Shown here piece after piece: positions 19,592-29,604 of a stretch of DNA of 64,000 nt. Both the position numbers and the translations under genes were made by a program. The notes below the pieces were generated by a model. The model searched no databases and was not told the origin of the DNA. It saw only the letters and a list, made by a program, of their open reading frames with translations. Within the stretch, counting starts at the first letter, position 1. Each line of letters starts with the position of its first letter. This DNA is from Alphaproteobacteria bacterium (GTDB taxonomy: Bacteria > Pseudomonadota > Alphaproteobacteria > Paracaedibacterales > VGCI01), in assembly GCA_016870095.1 (NCBI GenBank), contig VGCI01000005.1:84816-148815 (forward strand). The letters are read 5' to 3'.

Positions 19592-19966
19592 TTAAGCAGC
19601 CTTAGCTTGGCTTCCTAAAGCTTTCTGAGCTTGTTCAACAAGCGATTTAAAAGCAGCGGGTTGATTTACGGCTAAATCAGCCATTACTTTTCGATCAATC
19701 GTAATTCCAGCTTTCAGTAAGCCGTTGATGAAGCGAGAATAAGGCAATCCATTTGCCCGAGATGCTGCATTAATTCGTTGAATCCATAATGCCCGAAAAT
19801 CGCGCTTTTTATTGCGACGATCCCGGTAAGCATACTGCCAAGACTTTTCGAGTCTCTGAATAGCAATACGAAAACACTTACTAGAGCGTCCTCGAAAACC
19901 CTTGGATAATTTTAAAACTTTTTTGTGACGGGCGTGTGTTGTGACGCCTCTTTTTACGCGTGCCAT
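19592..19966 (-). CDS. rplT: 50S ribosomal protein L20
   Basis: 124 residues, full family length. [35 protein letters not shown] and [12 protein letters not shown] are the L20 fingerprints. L20 is needed for early 50S assembly. It follows rpmI after twelve bases; infC is not upstream here. Confidence 0.97.
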   Translation of the reverse strand: MARVKRGVTTHARHKKVLKLSKGFRGRSSKCFRIAIQRLEKSWQYAYRDRRNKKRDFRALWIQRINAASRANGLPYSRFINGLLKAGITIDRKVMADLAVNQPAAFKSLVEQAQKALGSQAKAA

Positions 19967-19978
19967 AATGGTATCTCC

Positions 19979-20176
19979 TTACATATGGAAGTAATAGCTA
20001 AGGACTTTTTTTGCATCTGCTTCGTGCATAATAGTCATCCCGCGGGCATTACGAAGCATTTTGTTGCTGCGCTTTCTCATGCCGTGGCGTTTGCCTGCTT
20101 GACCCATTTTGACTTTACCAGTTCCCGTGATTCGGAACCGCTTTTTCGCGCTACTCTTTGTTTTCAGTTTGGGCAT
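19979..20176 (-). CDS. rpmI: 50S ribosomal protein L35
   Basis: 65 residues. [20 protein letters not shown] and [19 protein letters not shown] are diagnostic of L35. First gene of the rpmI-rplT pair. The usual infC partner is missing from the adjacent upstream position, which holds an acyl-CoA dehydrogenase instead. Confidence 0.97.
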   Translation of the reverse strand: MPKLKTKSSAKKRFRITGTGKVKMGQAGKRHGMRKRSNKMLRNARGMTIMHEADAKKVLSYYFHM

Positions 20177-20303
20177 TTCAGTCTCTTTTCTTTCAATGAA
20201 TGATGTTAGTTAACGTGCCACAACGTATAGGCATACCCTTAAGCCACGCCGTCTTTTACAGGCACAACCTACTTATAGCCGACTCTCTTCTTAAAATTCA
20301 AGC

Positions 20304-21458
20304 TTAATTTCCTTTAAATAACTCTCGTCCGATAAGCATTCGGCGAATCTCTGACGTTCCTGCACCTATTTCATAAAGCTTTGCATCCCGAAGGAGGCGT
20401 CCAGCGGGATATTCGTTAATATAACCATTTCCCCCCAAAATCTGGATAGTATCTAAACTTAACTTTGTAGCGGCTTCTGCCGCAAAAAGAATGGCACCAG
20501 CTGCATCTTTACGGTTTACGCTTCCCTTATCGCAGGCTTTGGCAACTGTATATACATAAGCTCGGGCAGCATTCATTTGTGTGTACATGTCCGCTAATTT
20601 TGCTTGAATCAGTTGAAATTCACCAATCTTTTTGCCAAATTGCTCTCGCTCTTGAACATAGGGAATAGCAATATCGAGACAGGCTTGCATGATGCCAAGG
20701 GAGCCTCCAGACAAAACCACACGTTCAAAGTCCAATCCACTCATGAGGACGCGAACGCCTTCGTTGACTTTTCCTAAAATATTTTCTTTGGGGACTTTAC
20801 AATTTGTAAAAACCAGTTCACAAGTATTTGATCCCCGCATACCTAACTTATCAAGTTTTTGGGCTGTGGAAAATCCCTCCATTCCCTTTTCAATGAGAAA
20901 AGCAGTTATTCCCTTGGCATGGGCTGATGGATTTGTTTTAGCGTAAACAACGAGAGTATCTGCATCAGGTCCATTGGTAATCCACATCTTTGTGCCGTTA
21001 AGAATATAATGGTCACCACTGGCATCCGCTTGCAATTTCATGGAAACAACGTCAGATCCTGCACCTGCCTCACTCATGGCAAGAGCACCAACGTGTTCCC
21101 CCGAAATGAGGTGAGGAAGGTATTTTTGTTTTTGATTTTCTGTGCCGTTCAGATTAATTTGATTAACACATAAGTTGGAATGCGCACCATAACTGAGTCC
21201 AACGGATGCTGAAGCTCTAGAAATTTCTTCTAAGACAATGACATGCTCTAGGTAACCCATATTAGAGCCACCATACTCTTGCCCTACTGTAATGCCCAAA
21301 AGTCCTAATTCCCCAAATTTTGGCCATAAATCACGCGGGAATACATTGCTTTCGTCTATTTGAGTGGCACGAGGAGCAATGGCCGAGGGGGCAAAAGCCT
21401 GAACCATATCGCGGACACTTTTGCAAGTTTCGGTTAAGTCAAAATCAAGGACGCTCAC
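20304..21458 (-). CDS. acyl-CoA dehydrogenase, isovaleryl-CoA dehydrogenase type
   Basis: 384 residues from the GTG at 21458. Motifs are [18 protein letters not shown] (FAD/substrate), [53 protein letters not shown] and [20 protein letters not shown]. The pattern best matches isovaleryl-CoA dehydrogenase of leucine breakdown, a FAD enzyme passing electrons to ETF. GTG is preferred over the longer upstream ATG because AGGTGG sits just before it and family members start with LDFDLTE-like sequence. Carboxylase partners are not nearby. Confidence 0.82.
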   Translation of the reverse strand: MSVLDFDLTETCKSVRDMVQAFAPSAIAPRATQIDESNVFPRDLWPKFGELGLLGITVGQEYGGSNMGYLEHVIVLEEISRASASVGLSYGAHSNLCVNQINLNGTENQKQKYLPHLISGEHVGALAMSEAGAGSDVVSMKLQADASGDHYILNGTKMWITNGPDADTLVVYAKTNPSAHAKGITAFLIEKGMEGFSTAQKLDKLGMRGSNTCELVFTNCKVPKENILGKVNEGVRVLMSGLDFERVVLSGGSLGIMQACLDIAIPYVQEREQFGKKIGEFQLIQAKLADMYTQMNAARAYVYTVAKACDKGSVNRKDAAGAILFAAEAATKLSLDTIQILGGNGYINEYPAGRLLRDAKLYEIGAGTSEIRRMLIGRELFKGN

Positions 21459-21602
21459 GAATCCACCTATGTGTTGTTGTCTCTCTCCTATTTTATTATG
21501 TACGGTCCCAATTGCTTCGCCAACCCCACAAATTGCCTTGTCAATCATTCCTTTACTTTTCATAGGGTACAATCAAAGTGAAGATGAACAATGGAGATAA
21601 AA

Positions 21603-21761
21603 ATGACCAAAATATTAGCAGGAATTTGCTTCATAACCCTCCTCAGTGGATGTTGTGGAATGTATACGAACTGTAACCAGCCTCGAAATAATTCGTTAGG
21701 GGCAACGTGTGGATGCGGAAGTGATTGTGCGACAGGTTCGTGCAAAAAAGTAACTTATTAA
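21603..21761 (+). CDS. tiny Cys-rich lipoprotein
   Basis: 52 residues. Lipoprotein signal MTKILAGICFITLLSGC with lipobox LSGC (Cys17), then a 35-residue tail holding six more Cys (CGMYTNC, TCGCGSDC, SCKK). GGAG lies upstream at a suitable distance. The architecture resembles small entericidin-like or metal-binding lipoproteins, but I do not recognise the family. Confidence 0.6.
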   Translation: MTKILAGICFITLLSGCCGMYTNCNQPRNNSLGATCGCGSDCATGSCKKVTY

Positions 21762-21937
21762 AGATATAATCGTTAGGCGCCCGGTATAAGTTACCTTGTT
21801 CTTGGCTCCTAACTTCCTTTCTCCTTCTATTTAGCCACTTTTAATGTGCGACAATTTTTATATTCATAAAAAATTAATCTTTTCGGCATAATGATTAAAT
21901 TATGAAAAATTGTATTCAAATGAGAAGAGGAGTCGTA

Positions 21938-22894
21938 ATGCTCAAGACTTTCTTGCTAGCTTGTGTTCTGGGTGTTGCCAGCATGAGTAAAGGAATAGGT
22001 CACACTGGAAATGTATGCGATCCCTTAATACGTAGATACGAGGCGGCACATGGCATACCCCATAAGTTGTTAACGGCTATTTCTCTAGTAGAATCGGGGC
22101 GCAAAGTACAAGGTTCTATTGTAGCTTGGCCGTGGACTATTAATGCCAATGGAAAGCCATATGTTTTTGCAACGAAGGGACAGGCAATAAGTATGGTTCG
22201 CAAACTGCGCCAAATCGGTATTACCAGCATCGACGTGGGGTGCATGCAAGTGAATTTAAAACAGCACCCAGAAGCGTTTTCAACTCTTGATGCCGCTTTT
22301 GATCCAGAAACAAATATTGCCTACGCTGCAAAATTTCTGAAAGCCAAACAAAAAAATAAGGGATCTTGGGGCAATGCTGTTGCACATTATCACTCTGCGA
22401 CGGCAAAATTTCACTTGCCCTACAAAGCCAAAGTTTTAAAGACTTGGGCTAAAGTTCAAAATGGTAAGATGACTTACCGCGAACCTCTAGATATTAAAAA
22501 ATTGACTGCGGAAATGATTCTTGCTGATCTTGAACGCCATAAAGGTGAAATTGTAAATAATGTTGCTACACCTAGCGGTCGTCGTGTTCCAATGGTGGTA
22601 AGATTTGCCCCTTACAGAGTCTTTCAAAAAAATTCGCTCCAGTCACCCCAACTTGTTAACTCAGGTAGGGATCAACGAACAGGTCCTAAAATTATTCAAG
22701 GGTGGTTGCCGAAAGCTTTTGGAAGGGCAATCCACAGATCTTCAGCAAATGTTGTTCTTCAAAAGCCGGTTAGTGTAGAAAATATCAGTGTTATTAAAAA
22801 TTCCATTCCTCTATCCGAGAAGAACAAAAGTGATGGTAAACAGCACAAAGATAAAGTTCCGTCTATTTCAAAATTTCATGCAAAATCTCGATAA
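21938..22894 (+). CDS. secreted lytic transglycosylase (SLT domain)
   Basis: Signal peptide MLKTFLLACVLGVASMSKGIG, then a goose-type lysozyme/SLT domain: YEAAHGIPHKLLTAISLVESG with the catalytic Glu in VESG, later VGCMQVNLKQHPEAF, NIAYAAKFL and WGNAVAHYHS. It cleaves peptidoglycan glycan strands in the periplasm. The C-terminal 120 residues are basic and unassigned. ATG 21938 is preferred because AGAGGAG lies just upstream. The 3' end overlaps the convergent aminotransferase gene by 32 bases. Confidence 0.82.
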   Translation: MLKTFLLACVLGVASMSKGIGHTGNVCDPLIRRYEAAHGIPHKLLTAISLVESGRKVQGSIVAWPWTINANGKPYVFATKGQAISMVRKLRQIGITSIDVGCMQVNLKQHPEAFSTLDAAFDPETNIAYAAKFLKAKQKNKGSWGNAVAHYHSATAKFHLPYKAKVLKTWAKVQNGKMTYREPLDIKKLTAEMILADLERHKGEIVNNVATPSGRRVPMVVRFAPYRVFQKNSLQSPQLVNSGRDQRTGPKIIQGWLPKAFGRAIHRSSANVVLQKPVSVENISVIKNSIPLSEKNKSDGKQHKDKVPSISKFHAKSR

Positions 22895-24053
22895 CGAGAT
22901 CTTGATTTTCATGGGAGAGTTGAGGATATAGCGGTAAACTAAATATTCGATTTCCTATAGATTCTGCATGAGGAAAATCTCCTTCTTTCCACCCATAAGT
23001 TTTCCGGTAAAAAGGATAAAGGTGAGCGGCTCGGTAGTGAAGTCCTGTACCAATATTTCTATTTTTTAAAGTTTGCATAACTTCATCTCGACTTTTGTGA
23101 TTTGTGAGAGGAGCAAAGAGATGCCATGCATGACGGTGTGAGTATGACGGAGTTGCAGGGAGTGTTAACCCCCCACAATTTTTCAAACTTTCTTGATAGC
23201 GTTGAACTAAGGTTGTTCTCTGCTCAATGAATGAATTGAGGCTTTTTAACTGATGGATGCCAATTGCGGCTTGTAAGTCCATCATATTTGCTTTGTGGCC
23301 TGGGCAAACAATTTCATAGTCTTGTGAACCTGATTTACCAAACCGATTCCAGGCTTCCCGGTCCATTCCATGAAAACGCAAAAGGGCAATTTTTTTCGCA
23401 AAAGCATCATCGCGAGTGGTGATGCATCCTCCTTCACCCGTGGTCATATTTTTGTTGGGATGGAAACTGAAGACTTGAATATCACCAAAGCTTCCAATGC
23501 GGCGGCCTTTATATTCGGTTCCGATTGCATGAGCAGCATCTTCAATAACTCTGAGATTATGTTTGTTCGCTAATTCGTAGATAGGATCTAAATCTACGGG
23601 CAATCCCGCAAAATGCACAGGCATAATGGCTTTGGTGCGTGATGTAATTTTAGAGGCAATCTGCTTTACATCTATGTTGTACGTGCCGGGCTCCACATCA
23701 ACTAAGACTGGCTTAAGACCATTAAGATGGATAACGTTTAAAGTAGCAGCAAAGGTCATTGGGGTTGTAATAATTTCATCCCCTTTTTCAAATGCCAGAG
23801 CTTGTAGGGCTAAGTCTAGACCTATTGTTGCTGAAGTGACGGTAAGGGCGTGTGGTGCTTGACAATAGGTGCGCAAATCTTCTTCAAATTGTGCAACTTT
23901 TGGTCCGGTCGTAATCCAACCTGATCGAAGTGTTGCAACGACGTCTGCAATGGCTTCTTCGCTGATTGTGGGTCGTGAAAAAGGAAGGAACTCGGAAAAT
24001 TCCTTTTTGGAAGGAGTATTTTGGGTATCAGTTTGTATAGGCTTAACACTCAT
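22863..24053 (-). CDS. DegT/DnrJ/EryC1 sugar aminotransferase, ArnB-like
   Basis: 396 residues of the PLP-dependent nucleotide-sugar aminotransferase family: SGWITTGPKVAQFEEDL, ITTPMTFAATLNVIHLNG, EDAAHAIGTEYKGRRIGSFGD, and the PLP lysine in FSFHPNKNMTTGEGG. Sequence flavour and the next gene downstream (an ArnT-like transferase, thirteen bases away) suggest formation of UDP-4-amino-4-deoxy-L-arabinose or a related amino sugar. No arnA/arnC homologues are in the window, so the exact sugar is inference. Confidence 0.8.
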   Translation of the reverse strand: MSVKPIQTDTQNTPSKKEFSEFLPFSRPTISEEAIADVVATLRSGWITTGPKVAQFEEDLRTYCQAPHALTVTSATIGLDLALQALAFEKGDEIITTPMTFAATLNVIHLNGLKPVLVDVEPGTYNIDVKQIASKITSRTKAIMPVHFAGLPVDLDPIYELANKHNLRVIEDAAHAIGTEYKGRRIGSFGDIQVFSFHPNKNMTTGEGGCITTRDDAFAKKIALLRFHGMDREAWNRFGKSGSQDYEIVCPGHKANMMDLQAAIGIHQLKSLNSFIEQRTTLVQRYQESLKNCGGLTLPATPSYSHRHAWHLFAPLTNHKSRDEVMQTLKNRNIGTGLHYRAAHLYPFYRKTYGWKEGDFPHAESIGNRIFSLPLYPQLSHENQDLVIEILHEILK

Positions 24054-24066
24054 GGATTTCGTTTCC

Positions 24067-25728
24067 TTATTTATTTGAAATTAACATGTTATTCTGGCTT
24101 ACGCCTAAGCTTTTATAATGGAAGTTTGGTTGTCGTTTGGTCAGTTGAGAAATTTCTTTAATCTGTGAAACAATGAGAAAACGTATATCACTATTCCAAA
24201 GTTTTAAAAACTGATCTTCATTGACCATCCATTTAGAGCAGTCTTCTACTTCACAGCCAAATTCCAATTCTCCTTTTGTGTCAATAACCATAACGGTTTG
24301 GTTAGTGTAGACAGGTAAATCTTGATAGTAATTTTTATAGCATCCAATTACATCACCTGGCTTCTTTAGGGTTTGAATAATTTGAGCTAACGGTTTTATG
24401 GAAGGACGTTGGAGTTCTGGTGTCAGATGAATAACAACGGCAATAAAGAGAATAGCCACGAATCGTACCATGTTTAACGCTACTTTGATCTGGTTTTTAT
24501 AAAGACAAAATTGTGTTATGAGACCTGTAATCATTAGGACGATAGCAAAAGTTGTAAAATCTATCCAGAGGTAGGGCCTGTGATCAATTAACTGCGGTAG
24601 TAGCCAAAGAGTTATCAAACCAATAAGACTCATTATCTCTAAGACGAAGGAAAATACTTTAAGGTTAAAGCGTGCTAACCTATGAGATTCCGGTTGAATT
24701 AATTTTGTCCAGTAGATACCCAATATAAGCGCCAGCGGCGTAAAACAGGGTAAAACATAAGGCACAAGTTTAGAATTTGATATGGAAAAGAAGGCAAATG
24801 TCCAGCCAGCCCAAATGAGAAGAAAAATAGTCGTATCCCGCTTTTCCTGTGATGGTTGCATTTTTACACTATCCTTTATGGCATTTAGAAGAAATATTGC
24901 CCAAGGGAATAGTCCGAGCAATATAACGGGTACGAAGAAATAAAAGGGCTGCGTGCGAAGGTGCATAGATGTTGTGTAGCGATAGAAATGCTCAATTACA
25001 AAGTATTTGTAAGCAAATTCGGGGTTTTTTAGGCTTGCTAAAATATGCCAAGGCGCGGCTATAGCTAAAAAAAGAAGGATACCTGACGGCATATAGGCCG
25101 GCCATAAATCTTTCCATCGCCTTGTTAGTGTAGCCCAAATAAGAATGACGGGACCAGAAATAGCCAAAGCCATGAGGCCCTTAGTGAGGACAGCGAGAGC
25201 AGAAAATCCATAAAATGCCCATGCCCATAATCTTCGTCTTGCACTTGCAGGCGTTTGCACAGTCAAAAGAAATGAAAATAAACTTAAGGTGATGAGCGTT
25301 GTGACGGCCATGTCCAATATAATGAGTCGACTTAATGCGTAATAGAGGGGGCTGGTTGCAAGAATAAAACACGCTGCCATTCCTATTTTGGGCGTGTAAA
25401 TTTTACGGCCGAACCAATAGGTTGCAACACATCCAATTAATCCAAATAACAGACAGCTAATACGCATAGCCCATTCGTGAAGGCCAAATAATTTAATATT
25501 TGCCGCCTGGATCCAATAAAATAGGGCAGGTTTTTCAAAGTATTTTACGCCATTTAATCTCGGTGTAACATAGTCACCAGTTGAAACCATTTCACGAGGA
25601 ATTTCAACATATCGACCTTCATCAGGCGTTGCAAAAGGGCGATTTCCGATAAGCAAGCCAAACCAAATGGTAAGGATGGGAATAATCCAAAACCAAGAAG
25701 ATTCGGTAATGTATTGAATTTTTTTCAT
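24067..25728 (-). CDS. GT39/PMT-family lipid-linked sugar transferase, ArnT-like
   Basis: 553 residues with about eleven membrane helices. The first periplasmic loop PFATPDEGRYVEIPREM contains the catalytic DE pair, followed by NGVKYFEKPALFYW, as in ArnT. ArnT enzymes move amino-arabinose from undecaprenyl phosphate to lipid A phosphates, conferring cationic peptide resistance. It is upstream of the ArnB-like aminotransferase on the same strand with a thirteen-base gap, so the pair is co-transcribed. Substrate assignment is inferred from the pair. Confidence 0.78.
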   Translation of the reverse strand: MKKIQYITESSWFWIIPILTIWFGLLIGNRPFATPDEGRYVEIPREMVSTGDYVTPRLNGVKYFEKPALFYWIQAANIKLFGLHEWAMRISCLLFGLIGCVATYWFGRKIYTPKIGMAACFILATSPLYYALSRLIILDMAVTTLITLSLFSFLLTVQTPASARRRLWAWAFYGFSALAVLTKGLMALAISGPVILIWATLTRRWKDLWPAYMPSGILLFLAIAAPWHILASLKNPEFAYKYFVIEHFYRYTTSMHLRTQPFYFFVPVILLGLFPWAIFLLNAIKDSVKMQPSQEKRDTTIFLLIWAGWTFAFFSISNSKLVPYVLPCFTPLALILGIYWTKLIQPESHRLARFNLKVFSFVLEIMSLIGLITLWLLPQLIDHRPYLWIDFTTFAIVLMITGLITQFCLYKNQIKVALNMVRFVAILFIAVVIHLTPELQRPSIKPLAQIIQTLKKPGDVIGCYKNYYQDLPVYTNQTVMVIDTKGELEFGCEVEDCSKWMVNEDQFLKLWNSDIRFLIVSQIKEISQLTKRQPNFHYKSLGVSQNNMLISNK

Positions 25729-25953
25729 GACTTATTCATAAGCTTACCCTATGTGGGATGCAAGACTTTTCAAGCCTATTGTGACAAAATTGGCTATTTA
25801 GAGGCAAATTGAAAAGTCTGACGTTATGTCACATAGCATTAGCTCTGCTATGCATGTAATTAATACCTACCATGCTATTTTTAATGTGTTGCTGGTCGGA
25901 AAGTGGACTGGGGTTTTGGTTAGAAATATATCTTAACTTATCAGGAGTGTATA

Positions 25954-26985
25954 ATGATTCCATGTTGTTTTCACCCTACGCGTATTATAATTTTGAATGA
26001 TTCAAAAGAACTACTCGATAGTCTGAATCAACAATTATCAAGATCTCATATGACTTTAGACTTCTTTGAAAATTCAGACAAAGCTCTACATTATATTAAT
26101 GAAATATATCAACATGAGCCTTTCTATAATCGATATCGCGAACTAAAAGAAAATCGGGTAAAAAGCAAATCTAGGGTGAAAACTCATATTGTTGACACGC
26201 ATAATGAGATATACCGTCCTCAAAGATTTGATGAAATTTCTACCGTCGTTATTCGTCAAATTCCATCTCAGATTCCCTTGAAGAACATCAATGAAATGAC
26301 CGGGTTGGAATTTTTTGGAAAGATTGATAACCCTCATGTCCAGAAAATTCTCTTAATAAATGATGACAATCAAGAGCTAGCACAGCAAGCCTTAGAAAAA
26401 GGTGATATTGACGACTATTTGGTAGATACTGACTTTAATTGGCTTGAGACATTCTACCAAAAATTGCAGGAGTCTCAATGGCAGTACTTTAATAAATTAT
26501 CAAAAATTTTTTTTGAAAAAGTTCGCCCAGGGCATGTCAATGAATACGCTTTAAACGATCCTAACTTTCAAAAATTCTTCAAAACAATTATAGAAAATTA
26601 CGGTTTCACAGAAGCGTATTTGTGTGAAACGACGGGCAGTTATTTGTTTTTGGATGAACAAGCACAAGATCATGGATTGGTTGTAAATATTGGCGATCAA
26701 CTTGATAATTGGGCGCGTACAGGTCAAGCAAAGGGTATTAACACACCGCTTTTAAAAGAACTTAAAGATCGAAAGAAAATGATGTGCTATCACGCATCCG
26801 TTGATGGTGGGGAACCAGACAAAAGTCATTGGGATATTTATGCACATCCTGCCAAAACAATACAAGGGAAGGGGCGATCTTACTATTACGCGTTTGCCCC
26901 AAATTTATATGATATTGATGTGGCACGTATCTTGCCTTTTGAAGAATATCGTGATCAGCAGCGTAAAATAGGTCGTTATCATTAA
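25954..26985 (+). CDS. response-regulator-like protein with degenerate receiver
   Basis: 343 residues. The N-terminal 180 residues keep the receiver secondary-structure pattern (RIIILNDSKELLDSLNQQL; STVVIRQIPSQIP; MTGLEFFGKI; KILLINDDNQELAQQAL; GDIDDYLVD). The expected phospho-acceptor Asp in the VVIxD position reads Arg (VVIRQIP) and the Thr/Lys switch residues are not evident. The C-terminal part has an uncharacterised alpha/beta domain (EAYLCETTGSYLFLDE). It resembles the family of about 340-residue response regulators with an inserted loop seen in intracellular bacteria. Probably a non-phosphorylated sensor or protein-binding module. Confidence 0.5.
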   Translation: MIPCCFHPTRIIILNDSKELLDSLNQQLSRSHMTLDFFENSDKALHYINEIYQHEPFYNRYRELKENRVKSKSRVKTHIVDTHNEIYRPQRFDEISTVVIRQIPSQIPLKNINEMTGLEFFGKIDNPHVQKILLINDDNQELAQQALEKGDIDDYLVDTDFNWLETFYQKLQESQWQYFNKLSKIFFEKVRPGHVNEYALNDPNFQKFFKTIIENYGFTEAYLCETTGSYLFLDEQAQDHGLVVNIGDQLDNWARTGQAKGINTPLLKELKDRKKMMCYHASVDGGEPDKSHWDIYAHPAKTIQGKGRSYYYAFAPNLYDIDVARILPFEEYRDQQRKIGRYH

Positions 26986-26990
26986 TATCC

Positions 26991-27027
26991 AAGCACCTTA
27001 CAATTATGATCGATAAAGTGCTTTTTT
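26991..27027 (+). terminator. probable terminator after the receiver-like gene
   Basis: AAGCAC/GTGCTT arms with an imperfect extension, loop of about 20 bases, and a run of six T residues, immediately after the stop codon. Confidence 0.5.
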
Positions 27028-27280
27028 CAGATTTCAAGGTCTAATGTTATTACAAAGCTTAGTTTTAATTCGCTGGCGCTCATATTTTAGCAGATTGACA
27101 CTTCCTCACATAATTTCATAGATTCAATAATGGTAATAGAATCATATTTATGCCTTTAAATTTTTGTTAGGTCTGTTTCTTTAAATTAAAAATTTAGAGA
27201 AAAAGAATGGCTAATTTTTAAGTGAATATAAATTATTTGAGTAGTGTAAATTCTTTGAATATTAGGGATTTTGATAAAGA

Positions 27281-29602
27281 ATGATTAAGCTGCTCCAATT
27301 AATTGGTCTAATTATTTGCTCAATATCTGTATATTATTTACTGGACCTGCAGTGGAAACAATTTTCGTCATTTTCCATAGGGGAAATACTTTTCGTTTTT
27401 AATGCAATTCTTGCGCTCTTTTTGTTAAATTTTTATATTGTTTCTTTGCGACTTTATTTTCTTTATCGTCAATTTGGCTATAAATTAAAATTTAGCGAAG
27501 CTTGTGACGCGAGTCTTTCTGGACAACTTTCAAACCTATTTTTTATCCCGTTTGTAGGGTCGATGATGGGTCAAAAGTCTCGACTCTCTACAAAGAATAT
27601 TCCTAATACACTCATTGCATTTGCGGTTGTTTATGAACGACTTTTTGTCAGCATTATTGGCGTAGTATTGTCCCTCATTAGCTGTGTTCTTTTATTTAAA
27701 CCATCCCTATCATATTACATAAGTCAATATTCTCGACTTATCGAAGCTTTAGTGGTTTTTGTAGGGGTAGTGCTTATCTTTATCCTACAAGGCTTTAATA
27801 AACATGAAGCAAAATTAGCTAAATCATTTTTTATAAAAAGGTCTTTGAAATATTTTGGGATAATGACATTGATAACAAGTATCGGTTGGCTTGTTGTTGG
27901 TTCTTCATTTATCGTTGGTATTGCCATATTCAATAAATTATTTCCAACGGCATCTTATGTGGGAGGAGGTATCGTAACGAGTTTTCTCGCCAGTTTGCCG
28001 ATTAGTGTTAATGGATGGGGAATAAGAGAGCTTGCGTCAATAAAGGTTTTTGGTGAGTTAGGCGTAAAACATGATACGGCACTTCTAGTTTCACTGTTGG
28101 TTGGTATTTCTTCAGTTTTGGCTATCTTATTATTATATGGAATAAAGATCCTTATATATTCCAAGTATTATACAAAAGTCAAAAATGCTTTTGGAAAATC
28201 CAGAGATGACCGAGAAGCAAAATTAGGAAAAAATTTGTTCTCACAAATACTTATCCATCCCTTAAAAAGGGATCAAAAAAATGTATTAAATTCTTTTATA
28301 TCATCCTTACGGGTAAAAACTGTTATTGGTTTAATGGGGTATCTTGTTGCTTTTTTGATATTGTTTCAATTTCGAATTCACTATGAAATTTATTCAATAA
28401 CTGTAAATCTTGCCGATATTTTCGCCTACGCGGCTCTTTTTATATTTGTTTCAGAAATTATGTGGTCCAATAAAACACTAGATTTTTCTCTACCTAACGT
28501 ACAAAAATTTTTAATAATTATTACTGGTATTCTGACATTATCACTCCTAATTGGTATAATGAATTTTGGCTTAACACACTGGGCCCTTTTGTCTCGCTAT
28601 TTTGGATGGTTTTGCCTAGTTGGATATTTTTCTATTGGTGTTTTATGTCGATTTTATATTAATGACCAATTTAATAAACGCCTCATTGATATACTTATAC
28701 TTTCCATAACGACAATCTTATTGGTCAAACATGGGCTATATCTTTTAAAAGTAGTGCCTATTTTTAAAAATCTTGTTTTGGATCATAATCTTGACGGGTA
28801 TGCTCTGAACAGAAATGCTTTTGCATTTCAATTGCTGACCATTTCTTTATTTCACTTTATCCGGGGGCGGGATGATGGGAATAAAAGCATTATGCCAAAT
28901 CGGCACTCTCTGCATTTAGGACTTATTCTTGCTGGAATAATTATGACTGCCTCTCGATCAGCCATAATAACATGTGTATTTTTAATCTTAGTCTATAGTT
29001 TAATTCGTGCCATTAACTTTCGCCAGCTTATTCGATATACCTTATCAAGCTTCTTGGGTTTAATTCTTTTATTAGGTCTAAGGTTTGCATCAAATCTATC
29101 TTTGTCTGGGTTTCATTTATTATATTTATCACCTCCTTCAATAAATATTTCTATGGATTCTTCAATACAAGAGCGAATATATACAATTTTTAAGGGATTA
29201 AAGATGGGGTGGCATCACCCTATATTTGGGGCGGGTTTAGGTGCTTTTGTGCATGATGAGGCGGTGAGTAATAATCGCTTTCTCGTGATTCATAATGTTT
29301 GGGTCTGGATATGGGCTGAGTGTGGTCTTTTGGGAATAGCTGTAATTTTATGGTTTTCATATCTATGTTTAAAAAAATTATATAAAAGTGTAATTTTAGC
29401 TAAGAAAAATAAAATTCCCTTGCCACATAATGAGACTTTTTTAATAGGATCATTAACCATTTTTCTACTGATGAGCATGGCACATGATATAATGTATCAG
29501 CGCGTTTTTTGGTTTACTTTTGGCTTAATGATTTTGCAAAAGAAATCAAAATATTTCCTTACAAATCCATCAAAAAATATAAGCAAATCTACCTTTACAT
29601 AG
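27281..29602 (+). CDS. fusion: UPF0104 (LPG-synthase TM-type) domain + O-antigen ligase-like domain
   Basis: 773 residues, almost entirely membrane. Residues 1-300 match the UPF0104/lysylphosphatidylglycerol-synthase transmembrane family (YERLFVSIIGVVLS; SLPISVNGWGIRELA, the family hallmark). Residues 340-760 look like a Wzy/WaaL O-antigen ligase: many helices, MTASRSAIITC, and a large periplasmic segment with HPIFGAGLGAFVHDEA and HNVWVWIWAECGLLGI. The ligase family joins undecaprenyl-linked glycans to lipid A or proteins. I know of no standard enzyme with this fusion. Codon and base composition are notably AT-rich. It converges with glnA, stops two bases apart. Confidence 0.65.
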   Translation: MIKLLQLIGLIICSISVYYLLDLQWKQFSSFSIGEILFVFNAILALFLLNFYIVSLRLYFLYRQFGYKLKFSEACDASLSGQLSNLFFIPFVGSMMGQKSRLSTKNIPNTLIAFAVVYERLFVSIIGVVLSLISCVLLFKPSLSYYISQYSRLIEALVVFVGVVLIFILQGFNKHEAKLAKSFFIKRSLKYFGIMTLITSIGWLVVGSSFIVGIAIFNKLFPTASYVGGGIVTSFLASLPISVNGWGIRELASIKVFGELGVKHDTALLVSLLVGISSVLAILLLYGIKILIYSKYYTKVKNAFGKSRDDREAKLGKNLFSQILIHPLKRDQKNVLNSFISSLRVKTVIGLMGYLVAFLILFQFRIHYEIYSITVNLADIFAYAALFIFVSEIMWSNKTLDFSLPNVQKFLIIITGILTLSLLIGIMNFGLTHWALLSRYFGWFCLVGYFSIGVLCRFYINDQFNKRLIDILILSITTILLVKHGLYLLKVVPIFKNLVLDHNLDGYALNRNAFAFQLLTISLFHFIRGRDDGNKSIMPNRHSLHLGLILAGIIMTASRSAIITCVFLILVYSLIRAINFRQLIRYTLSSFLGLILLLGLRFASNLSLSGFHLLYLSPPSINISMDSSIQERIYTIFKGLKMGWHHPIFGAGLGAFVHDEAVSNNRFLVIHNVWVWIWAECGLLGIAVILWFSYLCLKKLYKSVILAKKNKIPLPHNETFLIGSLTIFLLMSMAHDIMYQRVFWFTFGLMILQKKSKYFLTNPSKNISKSTFT

Positions 29603-29604
29603 CT

